Below are positions 22,750-30,253 of a DNA stretch of 33,739 nucleotides, piece after piece; the stretch's first letter is position 1, and the number at the start of each line of letters is the position of its first letter. The notes under the pieces are model-generated. The model did no database searches. It had not been told where the DNA came from and saw nothing but the letters and a program-made list of their open reading frames with translations. This DNA comes from an uncultured Clostridia bacterium (GTDB taxonomy: Bacteria; Bacillota; Clostridia; Oscillospirales; Acutalibacteraceae), in assembly GCA_947170465.1 (NCBI GenBank), contig CAMVTS010000023.1:1-33739 (forward strand), written 5' to 3'. Both the position numbers and the translations under genes were made by a program.

Positions 22750-25494
22750 TCACTCACCACCCAGCAGCTTGCGCAGTTCGGCGATGCCCTGCATATCGTA
22801 TTCGCTGCCGGTGAGGACGTCCAGCATGGAGACGAAGGCGGTCTCTGTCTCTCGGATATCTTCATCGAGGTCGACGAGGGTTGTGGCGTACTTCTCGTTC
22901 AGATAGGTGATCTGCTTGATAAAGCTGTCGACGACCACTCCTGGCAGCGCCGTTAGGGAGGTGTAAAGCGGCACGATCCACTTCTGACTGAGCAGCATCA
23001 GCACCTCGTCGTCGGTCAGCGCTTCGATCGTTTCCTTGGTGTGCATATGCAATTCCTGCGCCAGCTGTTTGGCGAGCTTCTTCTGCTCTTTGATCCGGTC
23101 GAGAAGGGTGAACGCGCGGAGCATCTTTTCTTCAAATGAATTCGCAGGGAAGGTAAAATCAGCTTTCAGCTCCTTGATTCGATTATTAACCTTGCCCTTT
23201 GCATAAGGCGGTTCACCTTCGATTGCAGTCCAATCCGCCTCTGCATGTGCGGCGATATAATCGAGCTTCTCCGGCTTCTTTGCCTTTTGATCCAGCAGGC
23301 GGATGTAACCGTTCAGTGCGCGCAGTTCGGGGGAGTCGATCTCGTCCTGAATCTCTCTGATTTTCTCTTTCAAACCTGCTGCAACAAAAGCGGTATTGTC
23401 ATCGTTCAGATAGTCTCCCTGCTGTTCTTCCGCCGACAGTGAGGAGATAATCTCTTCGATCTCACCGGAATAGGTCGCTACCTGATCCTCTGCTTCGCGT
23501 ACTGCAGTGGTCTCATCGGCGAGAAGGGTACTATGAACCAGCTCGAAGGGGATTACATGCCCCAGCCAGCCGTCCTGCACCTCTTGTTCTTTGTTATCCT
23601 TCTTTTTTATGACCATATTAGGATCGACGCGCTTGGTGGTATCAAACCCCTCGGTGCGGATCATTTCGAGGTCTATGGAGATACCGTCCCACGCGTCGTG
23701 GAGAATCTGGTACGCATCGTAGCGGTCAACCAGATCGATCTGCTTTAATCGCGTGAAAATATCCTTGGTGATATCTTCCTCGGTAGCCGTAACGTGATAG
23801 TCAATGAGCTTGTCGATAAGCTCCGCTCTCAGATAGGATTCAAAGCTCTCGAAAGCCGCTTTGTATTTCTCGTTAAAAGTAATCACATCGTCGCTGGATT
23901 TAACGATGTCGGCAACGTTTTCCTCTCTGACCTGGGAGTAGGGAGTTTCATCGCTGATATACAACGCCTCGCGCAGATGTGGAAGCGCCTTCCACTGTGC
24001 GTTCAGAGTGTCAAGTTCAGCATTCGGCACACCTCCGGTCATAATGGACAGGATATCCCACGGCTCAGCCGGCTCGGAAGAATCCACGTAGCGCGGGATA
24101 TTTAAATTATAGTCGTTTGCGCGAATCTCATCACGCTCTACACGACGGGAATACTTCGGAAAAGTTTTACGCTCGCGGATCACGTCGATAACGCGCTTGA
24201 TATCCGAGGCGCGGAGCTTGTTATTTTTGCCGACTTTTTCAAAGTGCTTGGATGCGTCGATGATAAGTACATCGGTGTTCTCGCGCTTTTGGCGCAGCAC
24301 CATGATGATCGTCGGGATTCCGGTGCCAAAGAAGATGTTTGCCGGCAGCCCGATGATCGCGTCTATCTTGTTTTTCTCGATCAGATTACGGCGAATATCG
24401 CCCTCCTCGCCGCCTCTGAACAGGACACCGTGAGGCAGTACAATCGTCATGATACCTGAGGGCAAAAGATGATAAAGGTCGTGCAGCAGAAAGGCATAGT
24501 CCGCCTTGCTCTTCGGCGCAAGACCATAGCCGGAAAATCGGGGGTTCATACGCTTTTCTTCTGCAGCGTCCCAGTGCTGAGAGTAGGGTGGATTAGATAC
24601 TACGGCGTCAACACGCAGAGGGGTAAAGCCCTTGTCATCTTCGAGCGGCCAATCCTGCTCAAGCGTGTCGGCGTTGCGGGTTCTGATATTAGCCGGTTCA
24701 ATACCGCGCATGACCAAATTCATACGAGTCAGGTTATAAGTGTTCTCCTTTAACTCTTGCGCATAGTATTTGATACCATCGCTGTTTCCCATATGTTTTG
24801 AGACAACCTTGCCGATATTGATCAGCAGAGAACCGGATCCGCTGGTAGGATCATAGATTTTTATATGTTCCTGTCCTTTGAGATGATTCGCTACAATCTC
24901 TGACATGAGCATGGATACCTCATGAGGTGTGTAGAATTCTCCCGCCTTTTTACCGGCGTTTGCCGCAAAGTTGCTGATAAGATATTCATAGATGAATCCC
25001 AGTACATCATAGTCCTCTTGACCGTCCATAGGAATATCTTTGATGAGCTGCAAAAGTCCGCTGATAGCCTTGGTGCGTGCACCGGAGGTATCGCCGAGCT
25101 TTGTCAGTCCGGTTTCAAGCGTCGTGAAAATCTTTTCATAAACCGTGCTGTATTCATCTGAAATCATACGGTTAAACGACGCAAGCGCATCGGTTACATC
25201 CGATACATCAAAATTGCGTTTTGCTTTGAGCCATGTTGAGAAAAAACTCTTATAAGGGATGAAATAGCCGAGTTTATCACGGCAACGCTTGACAGTTTCT
25301 TCATCATCTTCGGTTAGTTCTGCCAGATCCTCATCAGTCCAATCGTCCGCCCGAAGGAGCTTCTCTTCCTGATCAGAAAGGAATTTGTAAAAAATGAAGC
25401 CGAGGATATAATCCTTGTATTCATTCGCCTCTATCTTGGACCGCATTTTATTTGCGGATTCCCATATTTTTGACGCTAACTGTTGTTTGTTCAT
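22750..25494 (-). CDS. hsdM: Type I restriction enzyme, methyltransferase subunit (extended)
   Basis: 914-residue adenine N6-methyltransferase subunit. The N-terminal HsdM helical domain spans 1-150. The S-adenosylmethionine site is DPTSGSGSL (215-223), after the characteristic GEFYTPHEVS (185-194), and the catalytic motif is NPPY (301-304). The methyltransferase core ends near residue 480; about 430 further residues (acidic, helical, coiled-coil-like, for example RIKEQKKLAKQLAQELHMH) make it far longer than the usual 500-residue HsdM. The hsdS start lies one base after its stop. AAAGGGG precedes the ATG. Intact; the extension may do for this subunit what a separate partner does elsewhere. 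Confidence 0.94.
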   Translation of the reverse strand: MNKQQLASKIWESANKMRSKIEANEYKDYILGFIFYKFLSDQEEKLLRADDWTDEDLAELTEDDEETVKRCRDKLGYFIPYKSFFSTWLKAKRNFDVSDVTDALASFNRMISDEYSTVYEKIFTTLETGLTKLGDTSGARTKAISGLLQLIKDIPMDGQEDYDVLGFIYEYLISNFAANAGKKAGEFYTPHEVSMLMSEIVANHLKGQEHIKIYDPTSGSGSLLINIGKVVSKHMGNSDGIKYYAQELKENTYNLTRMNLVMRGIEPANIRTRNADTLEQDWPLEDDKGFTPLRVDAVVSNPPYSQHWDAAEEKRMNPRFSGYGLAPKSKADYAFLLHDLYHLLPSGIMTIVLPHGVLFRGGEEGDIRRNLIEKNKIDAIIGLPANIFFGTGIPTIIMVLRQKRENTDVLIIDASKHFEKVGKNNKLRASDIKRVIDVIRERKTFPKYSRRVERDEIRANDYNLNIPRYVDSSEPAEPWDILSIMTGGVPNAELDTLNAQWKALPHLREALYISDETPYSQVREENVADIVKSSDDVITFNEKYKAAFESFESYLRAELIDKLIDYHVTATEEDITKDIFTRLKQIDLVDRYDAYQILHDAWDGISIDLEMIRTEGFDTTKRVDPNMVIKKKDNKEQEVQDGWLGHVIPFELVHSTLLADETTAVREAEDQVATYSGEIEEIISSLSAEEQQGDYLNDDNTAFVAAGLKEKIREIQDEIDSPELRALNGYIRLLDQKAKKPEKLDYIAAHAEADWTAIEGEPPYAKGKVNNRIKELKADFTFPANSFEEKMLRAFTLLDRIKEQKKLAKQLAQELHMHTKETIEALTDDEVLMLLSQKWIVPLYTSLTALPGVVVDSFIKQITYLNEKYATTLVDLDEDIRETETAFVSMLDVLTGSEYDMQGIAELRKLLGGE

Positions 25495-25570
25495 GTTTTG
25501 CCCCTTTAGTTGAATTTACCCTGATACAATTGTCTCAGAATATAGGTCCGATAATCAGGAATTTGAATGT

Positions 25571-26470
25571 TCAGTTCCAGATCTCTTGATCTGCCGACCA
25601 CTGCTCTTGGAATTCGTCTTCTTTCAAAAAAGCATCCCAAACAGGTTCGATGAACTTTGCTATCCCGTCCATCACCTTGGAGAAAGGAATGTCGGGATCG
25701 TGCAAGGATTTGAGAAAATGCCTCCATCTAATTTGCATGTTCACATCGTCTATAAGCTCGGTGATACGCTTGAAGCTGTCGGCATTATAATCCGTACCAC
25801 GATTTTGGAGCGTCTCGGCAATTGCGGTCTGGAGCTTCAAACCGTCAAAATCAAAGGTCTGCGACAGATAATAGATATCATAAAAATCCTTCATCCTTCC
25901 GGTCAGTTCAAAGCGTTGCAGGATGGCGTCCAGTTTTTCAGCAATCGTGCTTTCCAATGAATAGGTCATGATTTCCGGTGCATCAAAATCGTCAAGCTGC
26001 GTTTTGATCCTACGTTCCTCTGCAGCGGGAACGATCACATCTCCCACGCCGATATCGACGCTGAACGGCACGCGCACGTTTTTGATATAACCGGTTATCT
26101 GCGTGCTGACGCCATGATATTTTCGATTTGCTGCGATCGGTTCGGTGGGCAAGGCTTTGAAAGTGATGAAATCATTACCTGTCGGTATCGCAAGAATCTC
26201 CGCTACGATCTCATCCATACGCTCTATATCGTTCGACAAACCGCGAAGCATAAAATCAACATCAACCGTAGCGCGACTCTCGAAGTTCGTCAAAGTATAT
26301 ATGAACAGTCCGCCCTTAAGGATCAGATTGTCTCTGTATTTTGAGGCGGACAGCTTACGCAGGAATTCCTCCTGCATAAAAAGCTGCAAACACTGTTGGT
26401 AGCTGATCCCGTTTTCCTTTGCCTTATTCTTCAGCCTTGCCAGTACGGATGCCGCTCTGTCAGTTGTCAT
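25571..26470 (-). CDS. abiEii: AbiEii-type nucleotidyltransferase toxin
   Basis: 299-residue protein of the AbiEii/AbiGii (DUF1814) family, toxin of type IV toxin-antitoxin systems that cause abortive phage infection. The nucleotidyltransferase signature is LILKGGLFIYTL (49-60) with the GG pair, followed by TVDVDFML with D70 and D72. Members transfer nucleotides to tRNA or other acceptors. I start it at ATG 26470, one base overlapping the antitoxin stop (TAATG) with AGGAG upstream; an in-frame ATG at 26512 lies within the antitoxin. Between its stop and hsdM are 76 bases without terminator, so it heads the same transcript as the RM genes. Confidence 0.9.
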   Translation of the reverse strand: MTTDRAASVLARLKNKAKENGISYQQCLQLFMQEEFLRKLSASKYRDNLILKGGLFIYTLTNFESRATVDVDFMLRGLSNDIERMDEIVAEILAIPTGNDFITFKALPTEPIAANRKYHGVSTQITGYIKNVRVPFSVDIGVGDVIVPAAEERRIKTQLDDFDAPEIMTYSLESTIAEKLDAILQRFELTGRMKDFYDIYYLSQTFDFDGLKLQTAIAETLQNRGTDYNADSFKRITELIDDVNMQIRWRHFLKSLHDPDIPFSKVMDGIAKFIEPVWDAFLKEDEFQEQWSADQEIWN

Positions 26471-27069
26471 TACAGCCACACTCCTATCAAGTCTTTCACC
26501 AGCTTTTGACACCTCAGCGGTACGGCGTATTCCATCAGCTTCGGAATGCTCTTGCCTGTGTCGCCGACATACGCCTGTATCGCCTTGTTGAAGATCTCTT
26601 TATCCATCTTGTTGCGATAGCGCAGGCAGTCGCAGATGACACGCTCCTTGTCGTACATCCTGACCTTGTTGCCGTCGATCTCCTGCTCGCACAGACCGAG
26701 ATCAAAGATATCGGGTGCGACAAAGTACGGCTTCACAAAAGGATAATCGATCTTGAAGCGGGTGCGGTTCGAAAACTTGTCCACCGCGATATGCCATTCA
26801 GCGGGTGTGCGATCGCTGTAACCGTAATGGCGCAGCGCTGTGTCCATGCAAAGAATACCGTCGGGAAACAGCCTGACGACGGTTAATGCCTCGCTTTGAT
26901 TCTCCGGGTTTATCCACTGATAATATCCGGTGCGGATCTTTTCAATCACGCCCTCATTAATAAGGTAGGCAATATCGGCGTAATATATCTTTTCACAGGA
27001 CAGCTCGGATGTCTTCATCATCCCGCCGTAACGTTCAAAAATCTTTTTTGCAGTATTTATATCATGCAT
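26470..27069 (-). CDS. abiEi: AbiEi-type antitoxin / repressor
   Basis: 199-residue protein with an N-terminal winged helix (FERYGGMMKTSELSCEKIYY, INEGVIEKIRTGYYQWI; 12-55) and the AbiEi C-terminal antitoxin domain (LFPDGILCMDTALRHYGYSD, TPAEWHIAVDKF, KERVICDCLRYRNKMD). AbiEi proteins bind inverted repeats in their own promoter and neutralise the toxin without direct contact. First gene of the leftward operon; GAGGT precedes the ATG and a good promoter lies about 65 bases upstream. It probably represses the whole AbiE-RM operon; I did not find a clear operator repeat. Confidence 0.88.
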   Translation of the reverse strand: MHDINTAKKIFERYGGMMKTSELSCEKIYYADIAYLINEGVIEKIRTGYYQWINPENQSEALTVVRLFPDGILCMDTALRHYGYSDRTPAEWHIAVDKFSNRTRFKIDYPFVKPYFVAPDIFDLGLCEQEIDGNKVRMYDKERVICDCLRYRNKMDKEIFNKAIQAYVGDTGKSIPKLMEYAVPLRCQKLVKDLIGVWL

Positions 27070-27131
27070 AGAAAAACCTCTACAAATTTTAATATAGTTA
27101 ATCTTTGAAGCAGATACTTTCCTATAAACTT

Positions 27132-27159
27132 ATTATACACGATTATGCGCATTTTGCAA
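27132..27159 (-). promoter_or_regulatory. Promoter of the AbiE-type I RM operon
   Basis: On the minus strand TTGCAA (27159-27154), 16 bases, TATAAT (27137-27132). No other promoter or terminator is evident until 15650, so this probably drives abiEi through the SEC-C gene. Confidence 0.75.
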
Positions 27160-27370
27160 TACAGATTTTTGAATTTTTAATTCTATAAGCAGATGATTTT
27201 ATATTATTTTGGTAAGAGAAGAAAGTAAAAACGATTTTACCAACCATAAGTTGCAAAATCTAACGCACCCGAATTCGCCCTGTGTCGCACGAAAAGAAAA
27301 ATCTGGCAACATGCCCGACCTTTCCGAACAAAGCCCACACAGGCGATTTATCGCGGTTTGTGAGTGCAAA
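27160..27370. other. Intergenic stretch without recognised gene
   Basis: Divergent spacer between the defence operon and the terminator of the DUF6076-like gene. Short ORFs run through it on both strands (for example 27199-27387 minus), but none has a ribosome site or recognisable domain, and the two strands are open together, as in a decayed gene end. It could hold the junction of a mobile element; I cannot show that. Confidence 0.4.
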
Positions 27371-27408
27371 AAAGCACCTCCTGACAAAACGTCGGGAGGT
27401 ACTTTTTT
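27371..27408. terminator. Bidirectional terminator at the end of the DUF6076-like gene
   Basis: Stem AAAGCACCTCCTGAC/GTCGGGAGGTACTTT with two mismatched or G-T pairs (27371-27385 with 27391-27405), loop AAAAC, and T-runs on both strands. It overlaps the stop codon at 27408-27410. Confidence 0.85.
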
Positions 27409-28394
27409 TAGTCGAGTTCGTGGACAATATTCAGGAAATCCTCGTCGGAAATCTCTTCATTCAACCATTGCTTCTTTGCATGTTGAACCCTATCCAACCA
27501 ATTATAATAATCATCCCATTCAAGCTTAATATCCTTGACGTAGTATTCTTCCGTCCGTTTGGCTCGTTGATAATTCCGCTCAACCGCCTTGTCGTAATCT
27601 TCAAAACCAAATAGCGTCGATTGCAGCTCTGCGCGATTCTTCGGGCCGATCTCACTGCATCTCTTTCCATCGTCTTGCTGGATCCTGTCGCAGTAGAGGG
27701 TTTTCTTTTTCGTCTTGGCAACGAACAGTTCGCCGCAGTTCTGGCACAGACAGATATTTGGATTCAACTGAATCAAATTCAGCAGAAGGAAGTTGAGGTA
27801 ATTCGCCGCGGAATCAAAAATATAACATTTTGTCAAACTCAAATTATCCTCTGTCTGTTGTTTCTTGTTGATATAGTAGGTTTCTTGAAAAGTGTTGTCT
27901 AAAAGCTGTTCATCAATCTCCAAGATGCGTTTCGGCTTTTCTTCAAGCGAACACGGCAACTCCGCGTAAATATTTGTCAGCACCGTAGCATTTTGAAAAG
28001 CTACACCGAAATCATGATATATCTTTCTCTGCAAGGCAACCGCTTCTTCGTACCCTCTTCTGTCATCGGGAGAGGGCTTTTCTATTTTAGAGAGTTCCGC
28101 GTTAAGCAACAGACCGAGAATTGTATTAATTGACCGAATGATTGTTGCGACTTGCCGGTTCTGTGTGAAAATCCGTTCTGCTCTTGTGCGTGAGTACCGC
28201 TTTTCAACCAAAGGCTCCTGGTTAACATAACTCAGTGCAATCCGCATCGCGTCGCTGTCTGTACTGGTAAGCGAAATCAATTCCTCGGCATAACTATTTG
28301 AATATAGTTTCTTGAAATTCTCTCCGTCACAGTAGAATAAATTAAATTTTTGTTTTCCGGTAGGAACAAGGCAAAATCCCTTTTTCTTTAACAA
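27408..28394 (-). CDS. DUF6076-like protein with zinc-ribbon
   Basis: 328-residue protein of unknown function. Residues 1-200 are mostly helical (LLLNAELSKIEKPSPDDRRG, DFGVAFQNATVLTNIYAELP). Then a four-cysteine ribbon follows: C217 and C220 (CLCQNCGELFVA), C235 and C246. The C-terminus is charged and helical (RTEEYYVKDIKLEWDDYYNW). The layout recalls DUF6076 proteins of gut Firmicutes mobile elements. The only start in frame is TTG 28394 without a strong ribosome site; the frame stays open further upstream (DETCGFCKV, PSLTVRWEA), so the true start may be upstream or the 5' end may be frameshifted. Transcribed alone from a promoter at 28487-28515. Confidence 0.7.
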   Translation of the reverse strand: MLKKKGFCLVPTGKQKFNLFYCDGENFKKLYSNSYAEELISLTSTDSDAMRIALSYVNQEPLVEKRYSRTRAERIFTQNRQVATIIRSINTILGLLLNAELSKIEKPSPDDRRGYEEAVALQRKIYHDFGVAFQNATVLTNIYAELPCSLEEKPKRILEIDEQLLDNTFQETYYINKKQQTEDNLSLTKCYIFDSAANYLNFLLLNLIQLNPNICLCQNCGELFVAKTKKKTLYCDRIQQDDGKRCSEIGPKNRAELQSTLFGFEDYDKAVERNYQRAKRTEEYYVKDIKLEWDDYYNWLDRVQHAKKQWLNEEISDEDFLNIVHELD

Positions 28395-28418
28395 AATAAC
28401 CGCTTCCCATCTGACTGT

Positions 28419-28458
28419 CAGAGATGGAACTTTGCAAAATCCGCAAGTTTCATCTCTG
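28419..28458 (-). promoter_or_regulatory. Leader hairpin upstream of the DUF6076-like gene
   Basis: Inverted repeat CAGAGATGGAACTT/AAGTTTCATCTCTG (28419-28432 with 28445-28458), 13 of 14 paired and extendable inward through TTGC/GCAA. It lies in the expected leader between promoter and start codon and may affect translation. Confidence 0.6.
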
Positions 28459-28486
28459 ATATATTTTCCCGTAAAAATCCGTTAAA

Positions 28487-28515
28487 ATTATAGCATAACG
28501 ATCGTTAAATGCCAA
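28487..28515 (-). promoter_or_regulatory. Promoter of the DUF6076-like gene
   Basis: On the minus strand TTGGCA (28515-28510), 17 bases, TATAAT (28492-28487). Confidence 0.75.
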
Positions 28516-28540
28516 TAGCTAAAGGCACTACAACTGAATA

Positions 28541-28712
28541 ATCCTATCCGAGCGAGAGATACATCCGGAACCGTAGTTATGCGACGACCGGAAGCGAGCG
28601 AACACTTAGTACCGCGCCATGACCTCGAAAGAGCGAGCGAGAAACGGGCTATAAGCGGCGAAGGATGACAACGTGCGAAAAGCCACGCACAGGAACTGTA
28701 GCCGGATAGGAT
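28541..28712 (+). ncRNA. Candidate structured RNA before the RepA-like gene
   Basis: 172 bases closed by a perfect 10-bp stem ATCCTATCCG/CGGATAGGAT (28541-28550 with 28703-28712). Inner helices: TCCGG/CCGGA (28564-28568 with 28588-28592), CTC-GAAA-GAG (28624-28633) and GTGCG/CGCAC (28673-28677 with 28686-28690). It is much more GC- and purine-rich (many GCGAG, GAAA) than the flanks, and all frames are broken by stops. It ends 30 bases before the ATPase start, so it may be a cis-regulator, a replication-control RNA or a separate RNA of the mobile element. Strand is inferred from the downstream gene. No known class matched: T-box, riboswitch, 6S and tmRNA cores are absent. Confidence 0.55.
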
Positions 28713-28742
28713 GCCAAATTTTTGAAAGGAATTTTTACAAGA

Positions 28743-29411
28743 ATGGTAAAAAACAAACTTGCCGTCATCGACGGCGAAACTTTAATGGATATGAGATTAG
28801 AACCTGTCCGTTATTGTATTGAAGGTCTTTTGCCTCAGGGCGTCGCTATGATAAGCGGTGCTCCGAAGGTCGGTAAATCTTGGATGATGTTGGATTGGAC
28901 AATCCGCATTGCCAAAGGAGAGAATGTGTGGGATTTCAAAACCACCAAAGGCACAACACTCTACCTCTGCTTGGAGGATAAATGGAACCGTGTGCAAAGC
29001 AGGTTGTTTGATGTGACAGACGAAGCTCCAAGCAACGCCTACTTCGCAATCTCTTCTTGTTCTCTGACGGAGGGATTAGAAAAGCAAATCAAAAATTTCG
29101 TAACCGAGCATCCTGATACGGTGCTTGTTACGATAGACACCTTCCAATTGATTCGTAACGCAGAAAAGGACACAAGCTACTCCAACGATTATCAGGAAAT
29201 CGAAAGACTGAAAGCGTTAGCTAACAAGCTGCAAATCACGATACTGCTTGTGCACCATTTGAGAAAACAAGGCGACAGTGACCCGCTGAATAAAATCTCG
29301 GGCACGACAGGTATCAGCGGCGCGATTGATACTGCGCTGATTCTTGACAGGAGCAGCCGCAATCAGAAGAACGCAACGCTGACCTGTACTGGCAGAGATA
29401 TAGAGCCGTGA
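28743..29411 (+). CDS. RepA-like AAA ATPase, N-terminal part (frameshifted gene)
   Basis: 222 residues of a RecA-fold ATPase of the AAA_25/RepA type, used by plasmids and integrative elements as replicative helicase or loader. Walker A is GAPKVGKS (39-46), Walker B VLVTIDT (127-133), and ILLVHHLRK (168-175) is the third conserved strand. I prefer ATG 28743 over TTG 28722. The frame stops at TGA 29409 right after GRDIEP, while the expected continuation RELELTF is open in the +1 frame from 29404. So the gene is split by a small indel (for example loss of two bases) or, less likely, read through +1 shifting at CCG-TGA. First gene of the mobilizable element. Confidence 0.82.
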   Translation: MVKNKLAVIDGETLMDMRLEPVRYCIEGLLPQGVAMISGAPKVGKSWMMLDWTIRIAKGENVWDFKTTKGTTLYLCLEDKWNRVQSRLFDVTDEAPSNAYFAISSCSLTEGLEKQIKNFVTEHPDTVLVTIDTFQLIRNAEKDTSYSNDYQEIERLKALANKLQITILLVHHLRKQGDSDPLNKISGTTGISGAIDTALILDRSSRNQKNATLTCTGRDIEP

Positions 29412-29808
29412 GTTGGAGCTGACTTTCTCTGCCGACACGCACACTTGGGAAATGCTGTCTGACAGCATTGAAAATCCCGAAATGCTGTTGCCGGACGAAA
29501 TCAATCGGCTGGTTGATTTTATGAAGCAGACAAATTTCTTTGTGGGTTCGAACACAGACTTCGCTGAAGATTTTTCTTCTTTCTGCGGTAAGAGTATCAC
29601 GCCGAGCGTGCTCAAAAAGCTGATGAACAAATACCGCTACGAACTGGAGGACAGCGGCGTCTGTTTCGTCTCGGGAAGAAGCAACGGAAAGCGTTTCCTC
29701 AATATCCGTTATGATCCTGGGAGTGACGGCAGTGACGTTAATGACGGCAAAATTAACGGTGTCAAAACTGCCGTCCCTGCCGTTCCTGTCGTCCCTGTTG
29801 TTGCGTGA
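29404..29808 (+). CDS. RepA-like AAA ATPase, C-terminal part
   Basis: Open in the +1 frame relative to the N-terminal part: SRELELTFSADTHTWEMLSD, helical TDFAEDFSSFCGKSITPSVL, LKKLMNKYRYELEDSGVCF and a low-complexity end (DGSDVNDGKINGVKTAVPAV). This is the winged-helix-like tail expected of such ATPases. There is no ribosome site before its first possible starts (TTG 29413), so it is translated only if frameshifting occurs, or not at all. Confidence 0.7.
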   Translation, partial: SRELELTFSADTHTWEMLSDSIENPEMLLPDEINRLVDFMKQTNFFVGSNTDFAEDFSSFCGKSITPSVLKKLMNKYRYELEDSGVCFVSGRSNGKRFLNIRYDPGSDGSDVNDGKINGVKTAVPAVPVVPVVA

Positions 29809-29926
29809 GGGCGTGTTACACAACCACGCTCTTACTCAGCTTCAGCTGAGGCAAGCAGAGCGTCCGGCTGTCCGCCAAACGCAAAAAGCCGGGCAGAAGC
29901 CCGGAACCCACTTTTATATCAACCAC
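29809..29926 (+). other. Candidate origin of transfer
   Basis: The 131-bp gap before mobC holds two inverted repeats: CTCAGCT-TC-AGCTGAG (29835-29850) and CCGGGC-AGAA-GCCCGG (29889-29904). oriT sites usually lie just upstream of mobC and relaxase genes and contain such repeats beside the nick site. No known nic sequence is recognisable. Confidence 0.35.
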
Positions 29927-29939
29927 GGAGGTAACAATT

Positions 29940-30251
29940 ACGGCAAATAGAAAACGAAATCAAACACTATCAATTCGGTTAACACCGGCAGAAAAGAAAG
30001 AGATTACAGTCAAAGCAACGCAGGCGCAGATGACCTTGACGGACTATCTGATTGCGTGTTCACGCAACACGGAAATCAAGGTAACGGACTTGTCAAAGGT
30101 GCTTATGGAGTTGAAACGTATCGGCAACAACATCAACCAAATCGCGCGGAAGGTAAATTCCAAGCGGTTCTTTTTCGGCAACTTCAATTCTGTTATCGAA
30201 GGTCAGCGAAAAATCTATGACGCGATTCTCAGCTTGACGGGAGATGATTGA
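29940..30251 (+). CDS. mobC: MobC-like relaxosome protein with ACG start
   Basis: 103-residue ribbon-helix-helix type accessory protein that helps the relaxase at oriT. The N-terminus (ANRKRNQTLSIRLTPAEKKE) is the typical MobC opening; RIGNNINQIARKVNS near 63-77 is the conserved MobC core. The gene has no ATG where expected: GGAGGT (29927-29932) is followed at ideal 7-base spacing by ACG (29940), where ATG would give MANRKRN. The first ATG (30030) would remove 30 conserved residues. So it either uses a weak ACG start or has a start-codon mutation. Stop overlaps the relaxase ribosome site. Confidence 0.78.
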   Translation, partial: TANRKRNQTLSIRLTPAEKKEITVKATQAQMTLTDYLIACSRNTEIKVTDLSKVLMELKRIGNNINQIARKVNSKRFFFGNFNSVIEGQRKIYDAILSLTGDD

Positions 30252-30253
30252 GC

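Noticed and set aside
27199-27387. 62-codon minus-strand ORF before the defence operon promoter
   Set aside because: No ribosome site, both strands open together and no recognisable domain; more like a decayed segment than a gene.
28600-28622. TACCGCG sequence resembling part of a T-box antiterminator
   Set aside because: The rest of the T-box (specifier stem, GGGTGG context, terminator) is missing and the downstream gene is not an amino-acid gene.
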